38,352 nucleotides of DNA from Candidatus Azambacteria bacterium RIFCSPLOWO2_01_FULL_46_26 (lineage in GTDB: Bacteria > Patescibacteriota > Minisyncoccia > UBA9936), in the NCBI GenBank assembly GCA_001774105.1, contig MEYT01000036.1, forward strand, positions 1-38,352, given 5' to 3'. The notes under the pieces are model-generated. The model saw nothing but the letters and a program-made list of their open reading frames with translations. It was not told the origin of the DNA and made no database searches. Below are positions 1-9,229 of the stretch, one piece after another. The translations under genes and the position numbers were made by a program. Numbering within the stretch: the stretch's first letter is position 1; every line of letters begins with the position of its first letter.

Positions 1-52
1 ACCCGGGCTGCAAGACCCCCAGCCTCGCGTACTACCACTATACGACGTCCCG
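1..52 (-). tRNA. tRNA-Pro(GGG), truncated by the window start
   Basis: Minus strand reads CGGGACGTCGTATAGTGGTAGTACGCGAGGCTGGGGGTCTTGCAGCCCGGGT: acceptor 5' strand, D-arm, anticodon loop CTGGGGG with GGG; the 3' half is off the window. Confidence 0.75.
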
Positions 53-54
53 AA

Positions 55-81
55 AAAAGGCCGCGGACTGGCCGCGGCTCT
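55..81 (-). terminator. Rho-independent terminator downstream of rpmB
   Basis: Minus strand GCCGCGG-CCAGT-CCGCGGC followed by CTTTTTT. Confidence 0.8.
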
Positions 82-88
82 TTAGGCG

Positions 89-280
89 TTACTTCTTTTC
101 CTTATAAAGAGTTCGCATGCATTCGGTGCAGATTTTGGCCTTTTTCCCCGAAGGCAAAACAGCCCATTGAAGATTAGGGTATTTTCTTTTTTTCGTTGTC
201 GGGTTATACTTACCGCGTAGCTTTATCAGGCGCGTGACCAAAGTTGATTTTTTACCGCAATTTAGACAGATTCTGGACAT
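89..280 (-). CDS. rpmB: 50S ribosomal protein bL28
   Basis: MSRICLNCGKKS...NLQWAVLPSGKKAKICTECMRTL is L28-like. Confidence 0.9.
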   Translation of the reverse strand: MSRICLNCGKKSTLVTRLIKLRGKYNPTTKKRKYPNLQWAVLPSGKKAKICTECMRTLYKEKK

Positions 281-345
281 AAAAATATAATCTTTTAATT
301 TTCTGATTCGTAGGTATCATACTATAATTTTATTTTTTTTGCAAC

Positions 346-978
346 ATGGCGATTGAATTTTACGTTTTTTATATTGCCGTACTGATTTTTTCCGTCGTAA
401 TCCACGAGGTGTCGCACGGAACGATAGCCAACCGGCTCGGCGACCCGACGGCAAAATTCGCCGGCCGCTTGACTTTGAATCCCATTAAACATTTAGATTT
501 ATGGGGATCCATTATATTGCCGGTCTTTTTAATACTTGTAAGAAGTCCGATTCTTTTCGGCTGGGCAAAGCCGGTGCCTTATAACCCCTATAATCTCAAG
601 AACCAAAAATGGGGGCCGGCCATGGTGGCCGCGGCGGGTCCGGCCAGCAATTTGCTTTTAGCGGTTTTTTTCGGCCTGATTATCCGGCTTGCCGGCGCCT
701 TTGATCAATCGGGATTTTTCGGCCTGCTCGCCGGCTATTTTCAAATCATTGTTTTTTTAAACTTAACCTTGGCGATTTTTAATCTTCTGCCGATACCGCC
801 GCTTGACGGCTCAAAAGTCCTTTTTGCCGCCCTGCCTTATTCTTACGAACACATTAGAGTGTTTCTTGAACAATACGGCCTCGTTATTCTTCTTTTTGTA
901 CTTTTTTTCGGAGGTAATTTCATCTTTCCCGTCATCCGATTTCTTTTTCAAATAATCACCGGAACCGACATTTTCTGA
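346..978 (+). CDS. Site-2 protease family (M50) membrane metalloprotease
   Basis: HEVSH (HExxH) in the first TM helix; GPASNLLLA; NLLPIPPLDGSKV. Confidence 0.92.
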   Translation: MAIEFYVFYIAVLIFSVVIHEVSHGTIANRLGDPTAKFAGRLTLNPIKHLDLWGSIILPVFLILVRSPILFGWAKPVPYNPYNLKNQKWGPAMVAAAGPASNLLLAVFFGLIIRLAGAFDQSGFFGLLAGYFQIIVFLNLTLAIFNLLPIPPLDGSKVLFAALPYSYEHIRVFLEQYGLVILLFVLFFGGNFIFPVIRFLFQIITGTDIF

Positions 979-999
979 TTTTGAAACAACCTCAAAGAT

Positions 1000-1025
1000 A
1001 AAACCCCGATTTGGATCGGGGTTTT
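1000..1025. terminator. Bidirectional terminator
   Basis: AAAACCCCGAT-TTGG-ATCGGGGTTTT between convergent genes. Confidence 0.85.
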
Positions 1026-1038
1026 TAAATTTTATTGA

Positions 1039-2142
1039 TTAAACCTCTTCAAATATAAACGGCAGACGATGAAAAATATTTTTCATCTTTTCCCGCCATT
1101 CACTTTTATTTTCGGTCCCGTCGAGCAGATACAGCAGCGCGGCGAACGAAGACAGCAAAGAATTTCCGTCCTGAGGAGTGAAGCAGGTTCCTTCAATCTC
1201 TCTTCCGCCGTTCAAGACCTCAAGCGACGGCAGGCAGACGACGGTTTGATTTAAAATTCTTCCGAAATGCCCCCAGTCGCGTCCGGCGGAAAAGACGACG
1301 TTGTTCATCGTCTGGTGCGTCGTGGCGGTTAAAGGATTTTCCCAGAAACGGGCGGTTGCTTCGGCCAAAGTCAGCGATGTTTTCAGTTTTAAATTGAAAT
1401 CAATCACGTGCATGTACGGGTTGGGCGACTTGTGCGCCCGGCTGTGGATGTCCAGATCGCCACGGACGCTGATCGTCCTCAAGACCGCCATTGCGTCAGC
1501 CGCCTGATGCGAACCAAACTTCGGATCGCTCGGAGTTCCAACCTCAATTCCGATGATTCCTTTCTTTTGGCTGACGTCGCTTACGCGGCGCTGGAGATAA
1601 AAGCGTCCGCTTTCCAGATAATTCGGCCCTTCATGCGCCAGGACCAAAGTTTGCAGAATGGCCAAAATGTTGTGGGTATTGCAGGAAACCACCTGAATGA
1701 ATTTATGCGGCGAGCCGGACCAATAAAGCGCCTTATTATTGATATTGTAAGCGAAAGGGATTCCGAATCCCTTGGCGCCGCCTTGGGCGATAAAACCGCG
1801 GCACTTTTGCGTATGGTGCCGATAAAAATAAAAATCCTCCTTCATTTTCAAAGCCAGATCGTCCTTCGTGCAATCAATGATAACATTGGCCAAAGAAAGA
1901 GCTGTTTCAAAATCATAATCCGGCGTCATGCCGAATTGGACGAACTTTGAAAATTTTTCTTTATACGCGCAGATTTTGGCGCCGCAGGATTGAAAACGCC
2001 GAACCATGCCGACATCTTCAACCCGGGGCGTATTTTTGAGAATTATGATTTCGTCAATTCCGAGCTGGCTTTTAAGCTCCAAAGCGGCTTTTGCCAGCGG
2101 CTGGCCGATCGTTCCGGTGCCGACAATCAGTACTCTTGTCAT
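1039..2142 (-). CDS. Type II (archaeal-type) glyceraldehyde-3-phosphate dehydrogenase homologue
   Basis: N-terminal GTGTIGQPLAKAA Rossmann motif; VVSCNTHN resembling the SCNTT active-site motif; later GSHQAADAM...PYMHVIDFNLKL resembles the archaeal GAPDH C-terminal domain. Confidence 0.65.
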   Translation of the reverse strand: MTRVLIVGTGTIGQPLAKAALELKSQLGIDEIIILKNTPRVEDVGMVRRFQSCGAKICAYKEKFSKFVQFGMTPDYDFETALSLANVIIDCTKDDLALKMKEDFYFYRHHTQKCRGFIAQGGAKGFGIPFAYNINNKALYWSGSPHKFIQVVSCNTHNILAILQTLVLAHEGPNYLESGRFYLQRRVSDVSQKKGIIGIEVGTPSDPKFGSHQAADAMAVLRTISVRGDLDIHSRAHKSPNPYMHVIDFNLKLKTSLTLAEATARFWENPLTATTHQTMNNVVFSAGRDWGHFGRILNQTVVCLPSLEVLNGGREIEGTCFTPQDGNSLLSSFAALLYLLDGTENKSEWREKMKNIFHRLPFIFEEV

Positions 2143-2223
2143 TTTCTCTCCGATTTATTGTCAAAGAACCTCTGCTTTTTGTTTAACATTTAACGGACTA
2201 AAAGTCAATTTGCTTAACCAAAT

Positions 2224-2378
2224 AAAAAAGCTTTGCCGCCAAGAAGTTAAGTGATTTTAGAAAAAATCCAAGTGGGTGCCCGCAATTTCGGCCCACAGGC
2301 CGAAATGATATAGAGCTCCCGGTCAAGAACGATTGACCTAAAATCATGCTTGACTTTCTTGTGCGGCAAAGCTTTTTT
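2224..2378. repeat. MITE-like or structured palindromic intergenic element
   Basis: Imperfect ~36-bp terminal inverted repeat AAAAAAGCTTTGCCGC.. / ..GCGGCAAAGCTTTTTT, with internal hairpins ATTTCGGCC-CACA-GGCCGAAAT and GGTCAA-N6-TTGACC. Confidence 0.6.
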
Positions 2379-2409
2379 AATTATAGCGCATTTCCAAAGG
2401 CAAGTAAAT

Positions 2410-2880
2410 TCAGGCGGCTTTGATAATGCGGTCGACATCGCCGATTTCATCCAGAATTCCCGGAATTAAATCGTATTTTTTCGCCTCTTCAAACGAAACC
2501 CAGGCGTATTCGGTCAGGTCCTGGCATAATTTGACTTCTCCCGAACCGTATTCGCACCAGTAAGAAAACGTGATTACCGGCCAGCCGTCCGGACGGATGA
2601 AAACCAAATCCGTAAGATAGCGGGGCTTTTCTATTTCAAGATTTACTTCTTCTCTCACTTCCTTTTTCAACAGCCAATCGATGATCCCGTACCAGGCGTC
2701 GGTTGTGGTTTTGGGCACGTTTTGATATTCGGTCAGCACGAGTTTGCCGCCCGGCACGGTCCACATGTTCGGGTACGCTTTTTCACGGGGCGAGCGTTTG
2801 ACGATGAGAAACTTGCCGTCTTTGGCGATAATGGCCGTGGCGACGACGAAATGAAGGCGGGGATCCAATTGATTTGACAT
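2410..2880 (-). CDS. NUDIX hydrolase
   Basis: Nudix box-like GGKLVLTEYQN...KKEVREEVNLEI, with an insertion in the box spacer. Confidence 0.8.
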   Translation of the reverse strand: MSNQLDPRLHFVVATAIIAKDGKFLIVKRSPREKAYPNMWTVPGGKLVLTEYQNVPKTTTDAWYGIIDWLLKKEVREEVNLEIEKPRYLTDLVFIRPDGWPVITFSYWCEYGSGEVKLCQDLTEYAWVSFEEAKKYDLIPGILDEIGDVDRIIKAA

Positions 2881-2896
2881 AAGGAACGCCTGCGAA

Positions 2897-3487
2897 TTAA
2901 AACATTATATCCTCCTCGGCGCGTTTGTACTCAAAGATTTCCTCCGCGGCAAACCAAAACGCGAGCTCGTGCGTCGCTTCCTGAGGCGTTTCCGAAGCGT
3001 GAATCAGATTATGAACCGCCCGCTGATTTTTATTGGCCAAAGCAGCCGAGTCAACCGAAAAATCGCCGCGGATAGTTCCCATCTCGGCCAGCGCAGGAAT
3101 GGAATTGCCGACCAGTTTTCTGACCATATCAACGCTGTGAATTCCTTCCACAACTATTTTCACGATCGGTCCGGAAGTCATAAAATTGATAATCCACTCC
3201 CTGACCGCGACTCCGATTTTCATCGGGTCGTCGGTGCCCATTTCTTTAATCGGATCCCAGCCGTACTTTGCGTAAGTCGCCAATGACTTTTCGCCGAGCC
3301 GCTTGACCCATGCCTCGTCTTTCGGATAATGAAAATCTATTTGTTCTTTGCTCGCCCGAAGCATTTTCAGGGCGATAACCTTCAGGCCGCGCTTTTCTAT
3401 CCGGCCAATGATTTCTCCGATCAAACCGCGCTTAACGCCGTCCGGCTTGACCAAGACGACGGTGCGTTCTTGTGTTGGATGAGACAT
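2897..3487 (-). CDS. ndk: Nucleoside diphosphate kinase (extended form)
   Basis: ERTVVLVKPDGVKRGLIGEI, RGDFSVDSA, NLIHASETPQEATHE; contains an extra ~40-aa segment. Confidence 0.93.
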   Translation of the reverse strand: MSHPTQERTVVLVKPDGVKRGLIGEIIGRIEKRGLKVIALKMLRASKEQIDFHYPKDEAWVKRLGEKSLATYAKYGWDPIKEMGTDDPMKIGVAVREWIINFMTSGPIVKIVVEGIHSVDMVRKLVGNSIPALAEMGTIRGDFSVDSAALANKNQRAVHNLIHASETPQEATHELAFWFAAEEIFEYKRAEEDIMF

Positions 3488-3558
3488 AATTTTACGAAAT
3501 ATTAATTAACGCGAATATACGAATAAAATATCACAAATATTTTGAACAATCAACTTTT

Positions 3559-4443
3559 TTACCTCTCGGTTTTCACTTTCAACTCTCGACCATTGCTCAA
3601 TATTTCAACCGTGCCGTTTATGTCGTTTCTGAAAATTTGCGTTCCAAATTGTCCAAGCCGCGTCAAAACTTCGCGGGTCGGGTGGCCATAGGAATTTTTA
3701 CGGCCGACCTGAATCACGGCGATTTTTGGGCCAACGGCTTTTAAAAATTCTTCGGAACTTGAGGTCTTTGAACCGTGATGAGCGACTTTCAAGACGTCCG
3801 AGGCCAAATTTGCGCCGTTTTCGGCCGCGAGTCCGATTTCAACCGGCGCCTCAATGTCGCCGGTAAGCAGAAAAGAATTTTTGCCGAAACTCAGACGGCC
3901 GACAATTGAGGCGTTATTCACGTCGCCGGAATAATATTTGCCGGCCAAATCTTTTTCGGGATGCAGAATTTCAAAATAAACCCCAGAGCCCAGCCGAATT
4001 TTCTGTCCTTTTTTGGCGATCGTCACGGGAATATTTTTCTCTTCAATGACCTTTTGCCATTCCGCGAAAGCCGGTGAATTATACAAAACGCCGGTGGTCA
4101 AAATCCGGCCGATTTTATACCGTTTCGCGACTTCAATCAGGCCGGCCATGTGATCAAGCTGAGGGTGAGTCAAAATCATCAAATCAATCGAGCGATCGTA
4201 AAAAGGCATCAGCCGCCCGAGCCGCGACAGAATTATCGAATCCGGCCCGCCGTCCACGAGGACTTGATTGCCGGCAGGGGTCTGAATGAAAATAGCGTCG
4301 CCTTGGCCGACGTCAAGATAATTAACGGACACGGAATCGCCGGGCGGCAATGTCAGGACGACAAACCAGACCAAAAACGCGGTTGCCGCGAGAAATCCCA
4401 AAAAATAAAATTTTAAATTCTTGATAAACCTTGACTTTTTCAT
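3559..4443 (-). CDS. ComEC/Rec2-type MBL-fold hydrolase
   Basis: LDVGQGDAIFIQTPAGNQVLVDGGP; LTHPQLDHMAGL; LKVAHHGSKTSSS. Confidence 0.92.
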   Translation of the reverse strand: MKKSRFIKNLKFYFLGFLAATAFLVWFVVLTLPPGDSVSVNYLDVGQGDAIFIQTPAGNQVLVDGGPDSIILSRLGRLMPFYDRSIDLMILTHPQLDHMAGLIEVAKRYKIGRILTTGVLYNSPAFAEWQKVIEEKNIPVTIAKKGQKIRLGSGVYFEILHPEKDLAGKYYSGDVNNASIVGRLSFGKNSFLLTGDIEAPVEIGLAAENGANLASDVLKVAHHGSKTSSSEEFLKAVGPKIAVIQVGRKNSYGHPTREVLTRLGQFGTQIFRNDINGTVEILSNGRELKVKTER

Positions 4444-4459
4444 TAATATGAATTATACT
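4431..4459 (+). promoter_or_regulatory. Sigma70-type promoter of the 65-aa ORF
   Basis: TTGACT -17 nt- TATACT, followed by AGGAGG directly upstream of ATG 4491. Confidence 0.7.
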
Positions 4460-4490
4460 ATAATAACAAAATTTAAAGAGAGGAGGGGGA

Positions 4491-4688
4491 ATGAAGACAG
4501 TAGAGGAAAAGGGAAACGCCTGCCACGACAGATTCGAAGAAGGACGGGGAAACAGCACGGGTCCCGAACACATGACAGAGACAAACCAGCTGGTGGAATG
4601 CCTGCACTGCCCCGACGCGGCGGAATGCTGGGAAGACAAAGAACAAATTTTTAATCTTTTAAGACAAAACCAGTACAGCCAGGAATAA
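4491..4688 (+). CDS. Small cysteine-containing protein (65 aa), unknown function
   Basis: Strong promoter, AGGAGGGGGA RBS and a downstream terminator; ECLHCPDAAECWEDKEQIF. Confidence 0.7.
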   Translation: MKTVEEKGNACHDRFEEGRGNSTGPEHMTETNQLVECLHCPDAAECWEDKEQIFNLLRQNQYSQE

Positions 4689-4699
4689 CAAACGTTTAA

Positions 4700-6256
4700 T
4701 CAAACGGGGCCGGAAAATAAACCGGCTCTTTTCTTTAACCAAAAACCAAGCCAAATCAAAAGAGCGTAATACAAAACGGCGAAAATAAAAGGAAAATTAA
4801 AAATTTCAAGCGAAGCGTAAGGAAATTTGGCCAGGCCTTCGACAACCCAAATTTCATAGCTCAAAAACAGCCAGACAACGGAAGCGGCGATCTTGGCCAA
4901 GGGCATAAAAACAAAACCGAGCGCGGCCGAAATAAAACCGAAAAACATGGTCAGCGGAATTGCCGGCAAAATCAAAACGTTGGCCAAAGGAGAAATCAGG
5001 GAGAGCCGGTCGAAATTGTAAATTAAAACCGGCAGAACCGCCGCTTGAGCCGATATCGTCGTCAGGAATATTTCTTTTATTTTTTCAAAAGCGCGCTTTG
5101 CAAACGGCGTTAATTTTTCTTCCATTTCCTGTTTCATGAAAATTCTCGCCAAAATCGGCTGGAAATAAATCAAGCCCAGCGCGGCCAAAAAAGAAAGCTG
5201 AAAGCCCGCGTCCCAACGTAAAAGTTTCGGATTAAACCAAAGCATCGCCGCGGCGGCGAAAACAAGAGCGTTGGTAACCTGATAAATCCGCCCTTCTTTC
5301 GAGGCCAACAAAACCAAAGAACCCATGATCGCGGCCCTGACCACCGAGGCCTGAGCGCCGGTCAGCGCGGTAAAAAATAAAATGGTCAGCAAAGTGAGCC
5401 AAAAAATCATCGGCCGCGACAATCGCAAAAATCCCAAAAACGCGGCCAGAACGAAAGCAATGATGGTTATGTTGTAGCCGGAAATGGCAATAATATGAGT
5501 GACGCCGGCAGTATTAAAAGCCTCCATCAAATCCGGCGGAATGGCCTGGCGGCTGCCGATCAAAAGCGCGCTTAAAAATGAGGCTTGCGGCTCGGGCAAA
5601 ATTTGAGCGATAACTTCTTCAAACTTATTTTTGAAAGATAAAATATATCGGTAATAAATTTTTCCGTTGCCGAAAGAAATCTGATTGATGTATTTTGGAT
5701 AAGCGATAACGGAAAAAATATCGTCTTTTGCCAAAAAGGCGCGGTAATCAAAATCATCAAATTTCGGCGGGGTCTTCAATTTGCCGACGATCTCTATTTC
5801 GTCGCCGTACTGATATCGCGGATATTTTCGGGCCGTTACGATGATTCTTCCGCCGACGCCTGCCTGCGCAGGCAGGTTTGTCTCGGCGTTGCCGGCCAAT
5901 TTAATTTTCGACGCCCTGACTTCGTATTTGACGGCTGCCGGCCCGGCCTCCGGTTCATTATCGATAATTCCGATAATGGACGCTTCCCCCAAATCGTTGT
6001 AAGAGCTTATCGGAATTTCCGGCGACAAATTCTCCGGCTTTGAAAGAAAATCCTGCCGCCAAAAAGCGACCGCGGCGACAATGACGCAAAAACCCAACAA
6101 AACAATTTTTTTGTTCTTCCAAAAAACGGAAATTAAAAATATTCCCAAAATCAAAATTCCCCCTAAAAATGACGGGGGAATTTTGATTAAAGAACTCAGT
6201 CCGATTCCAACAATGAAAGAAAAACAGAGGAGTAAAAATATTTTCGCCTTGGACAT
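4700..6256 (-). CDS. comEC: ComEC/Rec2 family competence membrane protein
   Basis: LLIGSRQAIPPDLMEAFNTAGVTHIIAISGYNITIIA competence-domain signature; multiple TM helices. Confidence 0.92.
   Translation of the reverse strand: MSKAKIFLLLCFSFIVGIGLSSLIKIPPSFLGGILILGIFLISVFWKNKKIVLLGFCVIVAAVAFWRQDFLSKPENLSPEIPISSYNDLGEASIIGIIDNEPEAGPAAVKYEVRASKIKLAGNAETNLPAQAGVGGRIIVTARKYPRYQYGDEIEIVGKLKTPPKFDDFDYRAFLAKDDIFSVIAYPKYINQISFGNGKIYYRYILSFKNKFEEVIAQILPEPQASFLSALLIGSRQAIPPDLMEAFNTAGVTHIIAISGYNITIIAFVLAAFLGFLRLSRPMIFWLTLLTILFFTALTGAQASVVRAAIMGSLVLLASKEGRIYQVTNALVFAAAAMLWFNPKLLRWDAGFQLSFLAALGLIYFQPILARIFMKQEMEEKLTPFAKRAFEKIKEIFLTTISAQAAVLPVLIYNFDRLSLISPLANVLILPAIPLTMFFGFISAALGFVFMPLAKIAASVVWLFLSYEIWVVEGLAKFPYASLEIFNFPFIFAVLYYALLIWLGFWLKKRAGLFSGPV
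4709..4735 (+). terminator. Terminator for the 65-aa ORF, overlapping the comEC 3' coding end
   Basis: GCCGG-AAAATAAA-CCGGC then TCTTTTCTTT. Confidence 0.55.
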
Positions 6257-6263
6257 GATAAAG

Positions 6264-8456
6264 CTAGATTGTGCAGGTCGGGCAGGAGCCGGGCAGAATA
6301 TCAGGAATAGTCGCTTCGGGGTCTTTAAGTTCGGGCGAAATTTCCTGCTCCATGACCAACTTCGTTTCCTCCTTTTGAGGCGCCGCTCCGACTTGCAGAA
6401 TCTGCATTTGTTTTGAACCGCTTCTGTAAATGGTGATGCCCTTGCATCCGTATTTATAAGCCAGCATATAGGCCTTCTTCACGTCCTCAAGAGTGGCGGT
6501 TTCCGGAAAATTGATGGTTTTAGACACGGCATTGTCAACGTGTTTTTGAAAAGCCGCCTGCATTTTGACGTGATCTTCGGGAGTGATATCGTGAGCGGTC
6601 ACAAAAATTTTCTGCCACCTCAAAGGAACTTCTTTCAATCCCTGAACGCTTCCGGTCGCCGCCACTTTGTTCAACAAATCATCCGTATAAAAGCCTTCTT
6701 TTCGCGCGATTTCTTCAAAAAGAGGATTAATTTCAAGCAGTTCAACCGGTTTTTCCGCTTCTTTGCCGATGAAAGAATAGCGCCTATAAACCAAGGCAAA
6801 AATCGGCTCAATTCCCTGGGAAACTCCGGCAATGATGCCGATGGTACCGGTCGGCGCGATAGTGGTCGTCGCGACGTTTCTCATTCTCGTCCCGCCTTTT
6901 CTGTCAAAAACGCTGCCTTTAAAATTCGGAAAAACGCCCCGTTTTTTGGCCAGCTCGTTTGACATTCGATCCGCTTCGTCGTCGATGAACTTCATGATTT
7001 TGGACGCCAACTGAAACGCCTTTTGCGAGTTGTAGGGAATCGCGAGCCGAATCAGCATGTCGGACCAACCCATCACGCCCAAACCGATGCGGCGATTGCC
7101 GCGAGTCATTGCCTCTATTTCGGGCAAAGGATAGCGGTTCATCTCCACGACGTTATCCAAAAAATGAACCGCGTCGCGCACGGTCTCGCGCAAATGTTCC
7201 CAATCAACGTCCCACCTCTGCTTTTTTTGCTTCAACATCTTGATCAAATTAATGCTCCCCAAATTGCACGACTCATACGGCAACAGCGGCTGTTCGCCGC
7301 ACGGATTGGTCGCCTCAATCTTGCCCAAGTACGGCGTCGGATTGCCCCGCTCATTGTTCATTCTGTCAATGAAAACTACACCCGGATCGCCCGTTTCCCA
7401 GGCAAGTTTCACGATTAAATCCAAAACTTCCCCGGCATCCAATTGCTTGACCGTCTGACCGCTGCGGGGGTTTATCAAATCATAGTTTCTTCCCTTCTCG
7501 ACGGCATCCATGAACTCGTCGGTGATGGCGACGGAAATGTTGAAATTTTGCAAAATTCCTTCGCTCTTTTTGGCGGTGATGAACTCCATAACGTCAGGGT
7601 GATCCACTCTCAGAATTCCCATGTTCGCTCCTCTTCTTTTTCCGCCCTGCTTAATCACTTCCGTCGCTTTGTCAAAAACGGTCATGAAAGAAACCGGGCC
7701 GGAAGCGACTCCGCTTGTTGATTTAACGACATCCCCTTTCGGCCTCAAACGCGCGAACGAAAATCCGGTGCCCCCACCGCTTTGATGAATCAAAGCGGTG
7801 TCGCGAATCGCGCCGAAAATGCTTCCTATTGAATCTTCAACCGGGATAACAAAGCAGGCGGAGAGCTGCTGAAGAACCGAACCGGCGTTCATCAAAGTCG
7901 GAGAATTTGGCAAAAACTCCAAAAGAGCTTTCATCCGAAAAAATTTTTCTTCGGTTTTAAAAAGCTCGTCGTCACCGATGTTGGGATTATAAATCTTTTC
8001 GGCCGCGGCGATATTCTGAGCGACCCGCTTGAATAGGTCGCTGGGCGTCTCAACCAATTTTCCGTTGACGTCTTTTCTTAAATAGCGCGATTCCAAAACC
8101 TTCAGGGCGTTCGGCGTCAATTTTATCTTTACGTCTTTTGCCAAAAGAAAATACTTTAATTCCCGAATTTCGGTCCGCTTTTGGCGATAGGCGGCGTAAG
8201 CGTCGGCCACGTTTTTAAAACCCTCGACTTGAAGGGTTTCAATGACGATATCCTGAATATCTTCCACTCCCGGAGTTCGTTTCTGGAACCGTTCGTTTAA
8301 AACTTTCACGGCTTTATCCGAAATTCTCTTCGCCACGACGCCGTCCTCTTCGCCGGTCGCGGTAATCGCTTTATGGATCGCGTCGGTAATCCGCTTCTGG
8401 TCGAAAGGAACAACCCGACCGTCCCGTTTTTTGATTTGCTGAATTAAATTTTTCAT
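6264..8456 (-). CDS. nrdJ: Adenosylcobalamin-dependent (class II) ribonucleoside reductase
   Basis: ATP-cone N-terminus; LMNAGSVLQQLSACFVIPVEDS; NPCGEQPLLPYESCNLGSINL; C-terminal CPTC. Confidence 0.92.
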   Translation of the reverse strand: MKNLIQQIKKRDGRVVPFDQKRITDAIHKAITATGEEDGVVAKRISDKAVKVLNERFQKRTPGVEDIQDIVIETLQVEGFKNVADAYAAYRQKRTEIRELKYFLLAKDVKIKLTPNALKVLESRYLRKDVNGKLVETPSDLFKRVAQNIAAAEKIYNPNIGDDELFKTEEKFFRMKALLEFLPNSPTLMNAGSVLQQLSACFVIPVEDSIGSIFGAIRDTALIHQSGGGTGFSFARLRPKGDVVKSTSGVASGPVSFMTVFDKATEVIKQGGKRRGANMGILRVDHPDVMEFITAKKSEGILQNFNISVAITDEFMDAVEKGRNYDLINPRSGQTVKQLDAGEVLDLIVKLAWETGDPGVVFIDRMNNERGNPTPYLGKIEATNPCGEQPLLPYESCNLGSINLIKMLKQKKQRWDVDWEHLRETVRDAVHFLDNVVEMNRYPLPEIEAMTRGNRRIGLGVMGWSDMLIRLAIPYNSQKAFQLASKIMKFIDDEADRMSNELAKKRGVFPNFKGSVFDRKGGTRMRNVATTTIAPTGTIGIIAGVSQGIEPIFALVYRRYSFIGKEAEKPVELLEINPLFEEIARKEGFYTDDLLNKVAATGSVQGLKEVPLRWQKIFVTAHDITPEDHVKMQAAFQKHVDNAVSKTINFPETATLEDVKKAYMLAYKYGCKGITIYRSGSKQMQILQVGAAPQKEETKLVMEQEISPELKDPEATIPDILPGSCPTCTI

Positions 8457-8458
8457 TC

Positions 8459-9220
8459 TTATTTTATCATTTTAAAGCTTTTTATCATCGCGTCGGCAAT
8501 CTCTAAAAATTTTACCACAGCCGGGTCTTGCCGAGAAGGATTAAAATGGCTTTCACTTGAAACCGTCAACGCGTAAATTTTGCCGCCGTAAGGGAGATAA
8601 ACAATCCTTGCCGAACCGCCTTCGGCGTCCAAATATTGCTCAAGGCCGGAGATTCCTGGAACGGAAATCTCTTTTTCGTAATAATCCAATCTGAACGCTT
8701 TGTCGGCCTCATAAAGTTTTTTAAGTTCGGCGGCTTCCTTCGCGGAAAGAAAACGATCAAAACTTCCCAAACCGGCGCCCGGCTCATCGGTTTGCTCCAG
8801 CCACCCCTGAAGATCGAACTGCTCCGGATTTTCCTTGACCGAAACAAAAAACAAGCCGGGGACGGCGGGCGTTTTTCCTTCGCCCCGCGGTTCGGCCGCA
8901 GGTTCAAACGTCGCGTAACCCTCGGTTTCCCGAACGTTCCAGTCTTTGGGATGGCTGATTTCGTACTCGCCGGAAAAACTTTTATAAAGCGACATTTCGA
9001 CAACGGCTTTTTCTTCCTTGGTCAATTCTTTTAATTCCTGTTCAAGTTTTTCGGTTTTTGTCATTTCTCTTTCAATCGCGACCCAGCTTTGCTGCCAGAG
9101 ATAATTAAAATAAATAAACGCCGCGATGACGAGTCCGGCGAGAATCAGCAGAAAATACGGATACTTCTCAATAAAATATTTCTTGAGACGTGCTTCAGTC
9201 TCCTGTTCGTAATAAACCAT
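8459..9220 (-). CDS. Membrane-anchored hypothetical protein, possibly PsbP/DcrB-like
   Basis: Single N-terminal TM then YEISHPKDWNVRETEGYATFEP. Confidence 0.5.
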   Translation of the reverse strand: MVYYEQETEARLKKYFIEKYPYFLLILAGLVIAAFIYFNYLWQQSWVAIEREMTKTEKLEQELKELTKEEKAVVEMSLYKSFSGEYEISHPKDWNVRETEGYATFEPAAEPRGEGKTPAVPGLFFVSVKENPEQFDLQGWLEQTDEPGAGLGSFDRFLSAKEAAELKKLYEADKAFRLDYYEKEISVPGISGLEQYLDAEGGSARIVYLPYGGKIYALTVSSESHFNPSRQDPAVVKFLEIADAMIKSFKMIK

Positions 9221-9229
9221 TTTGATTTT

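Noticed and set aside
1408-1950. 180-aa plus-strand ORF
   Set aside because: Antisense to the GAPDH-like gene, no RBS or recognisable domain; spurious long frame in GC-rich coding DNA
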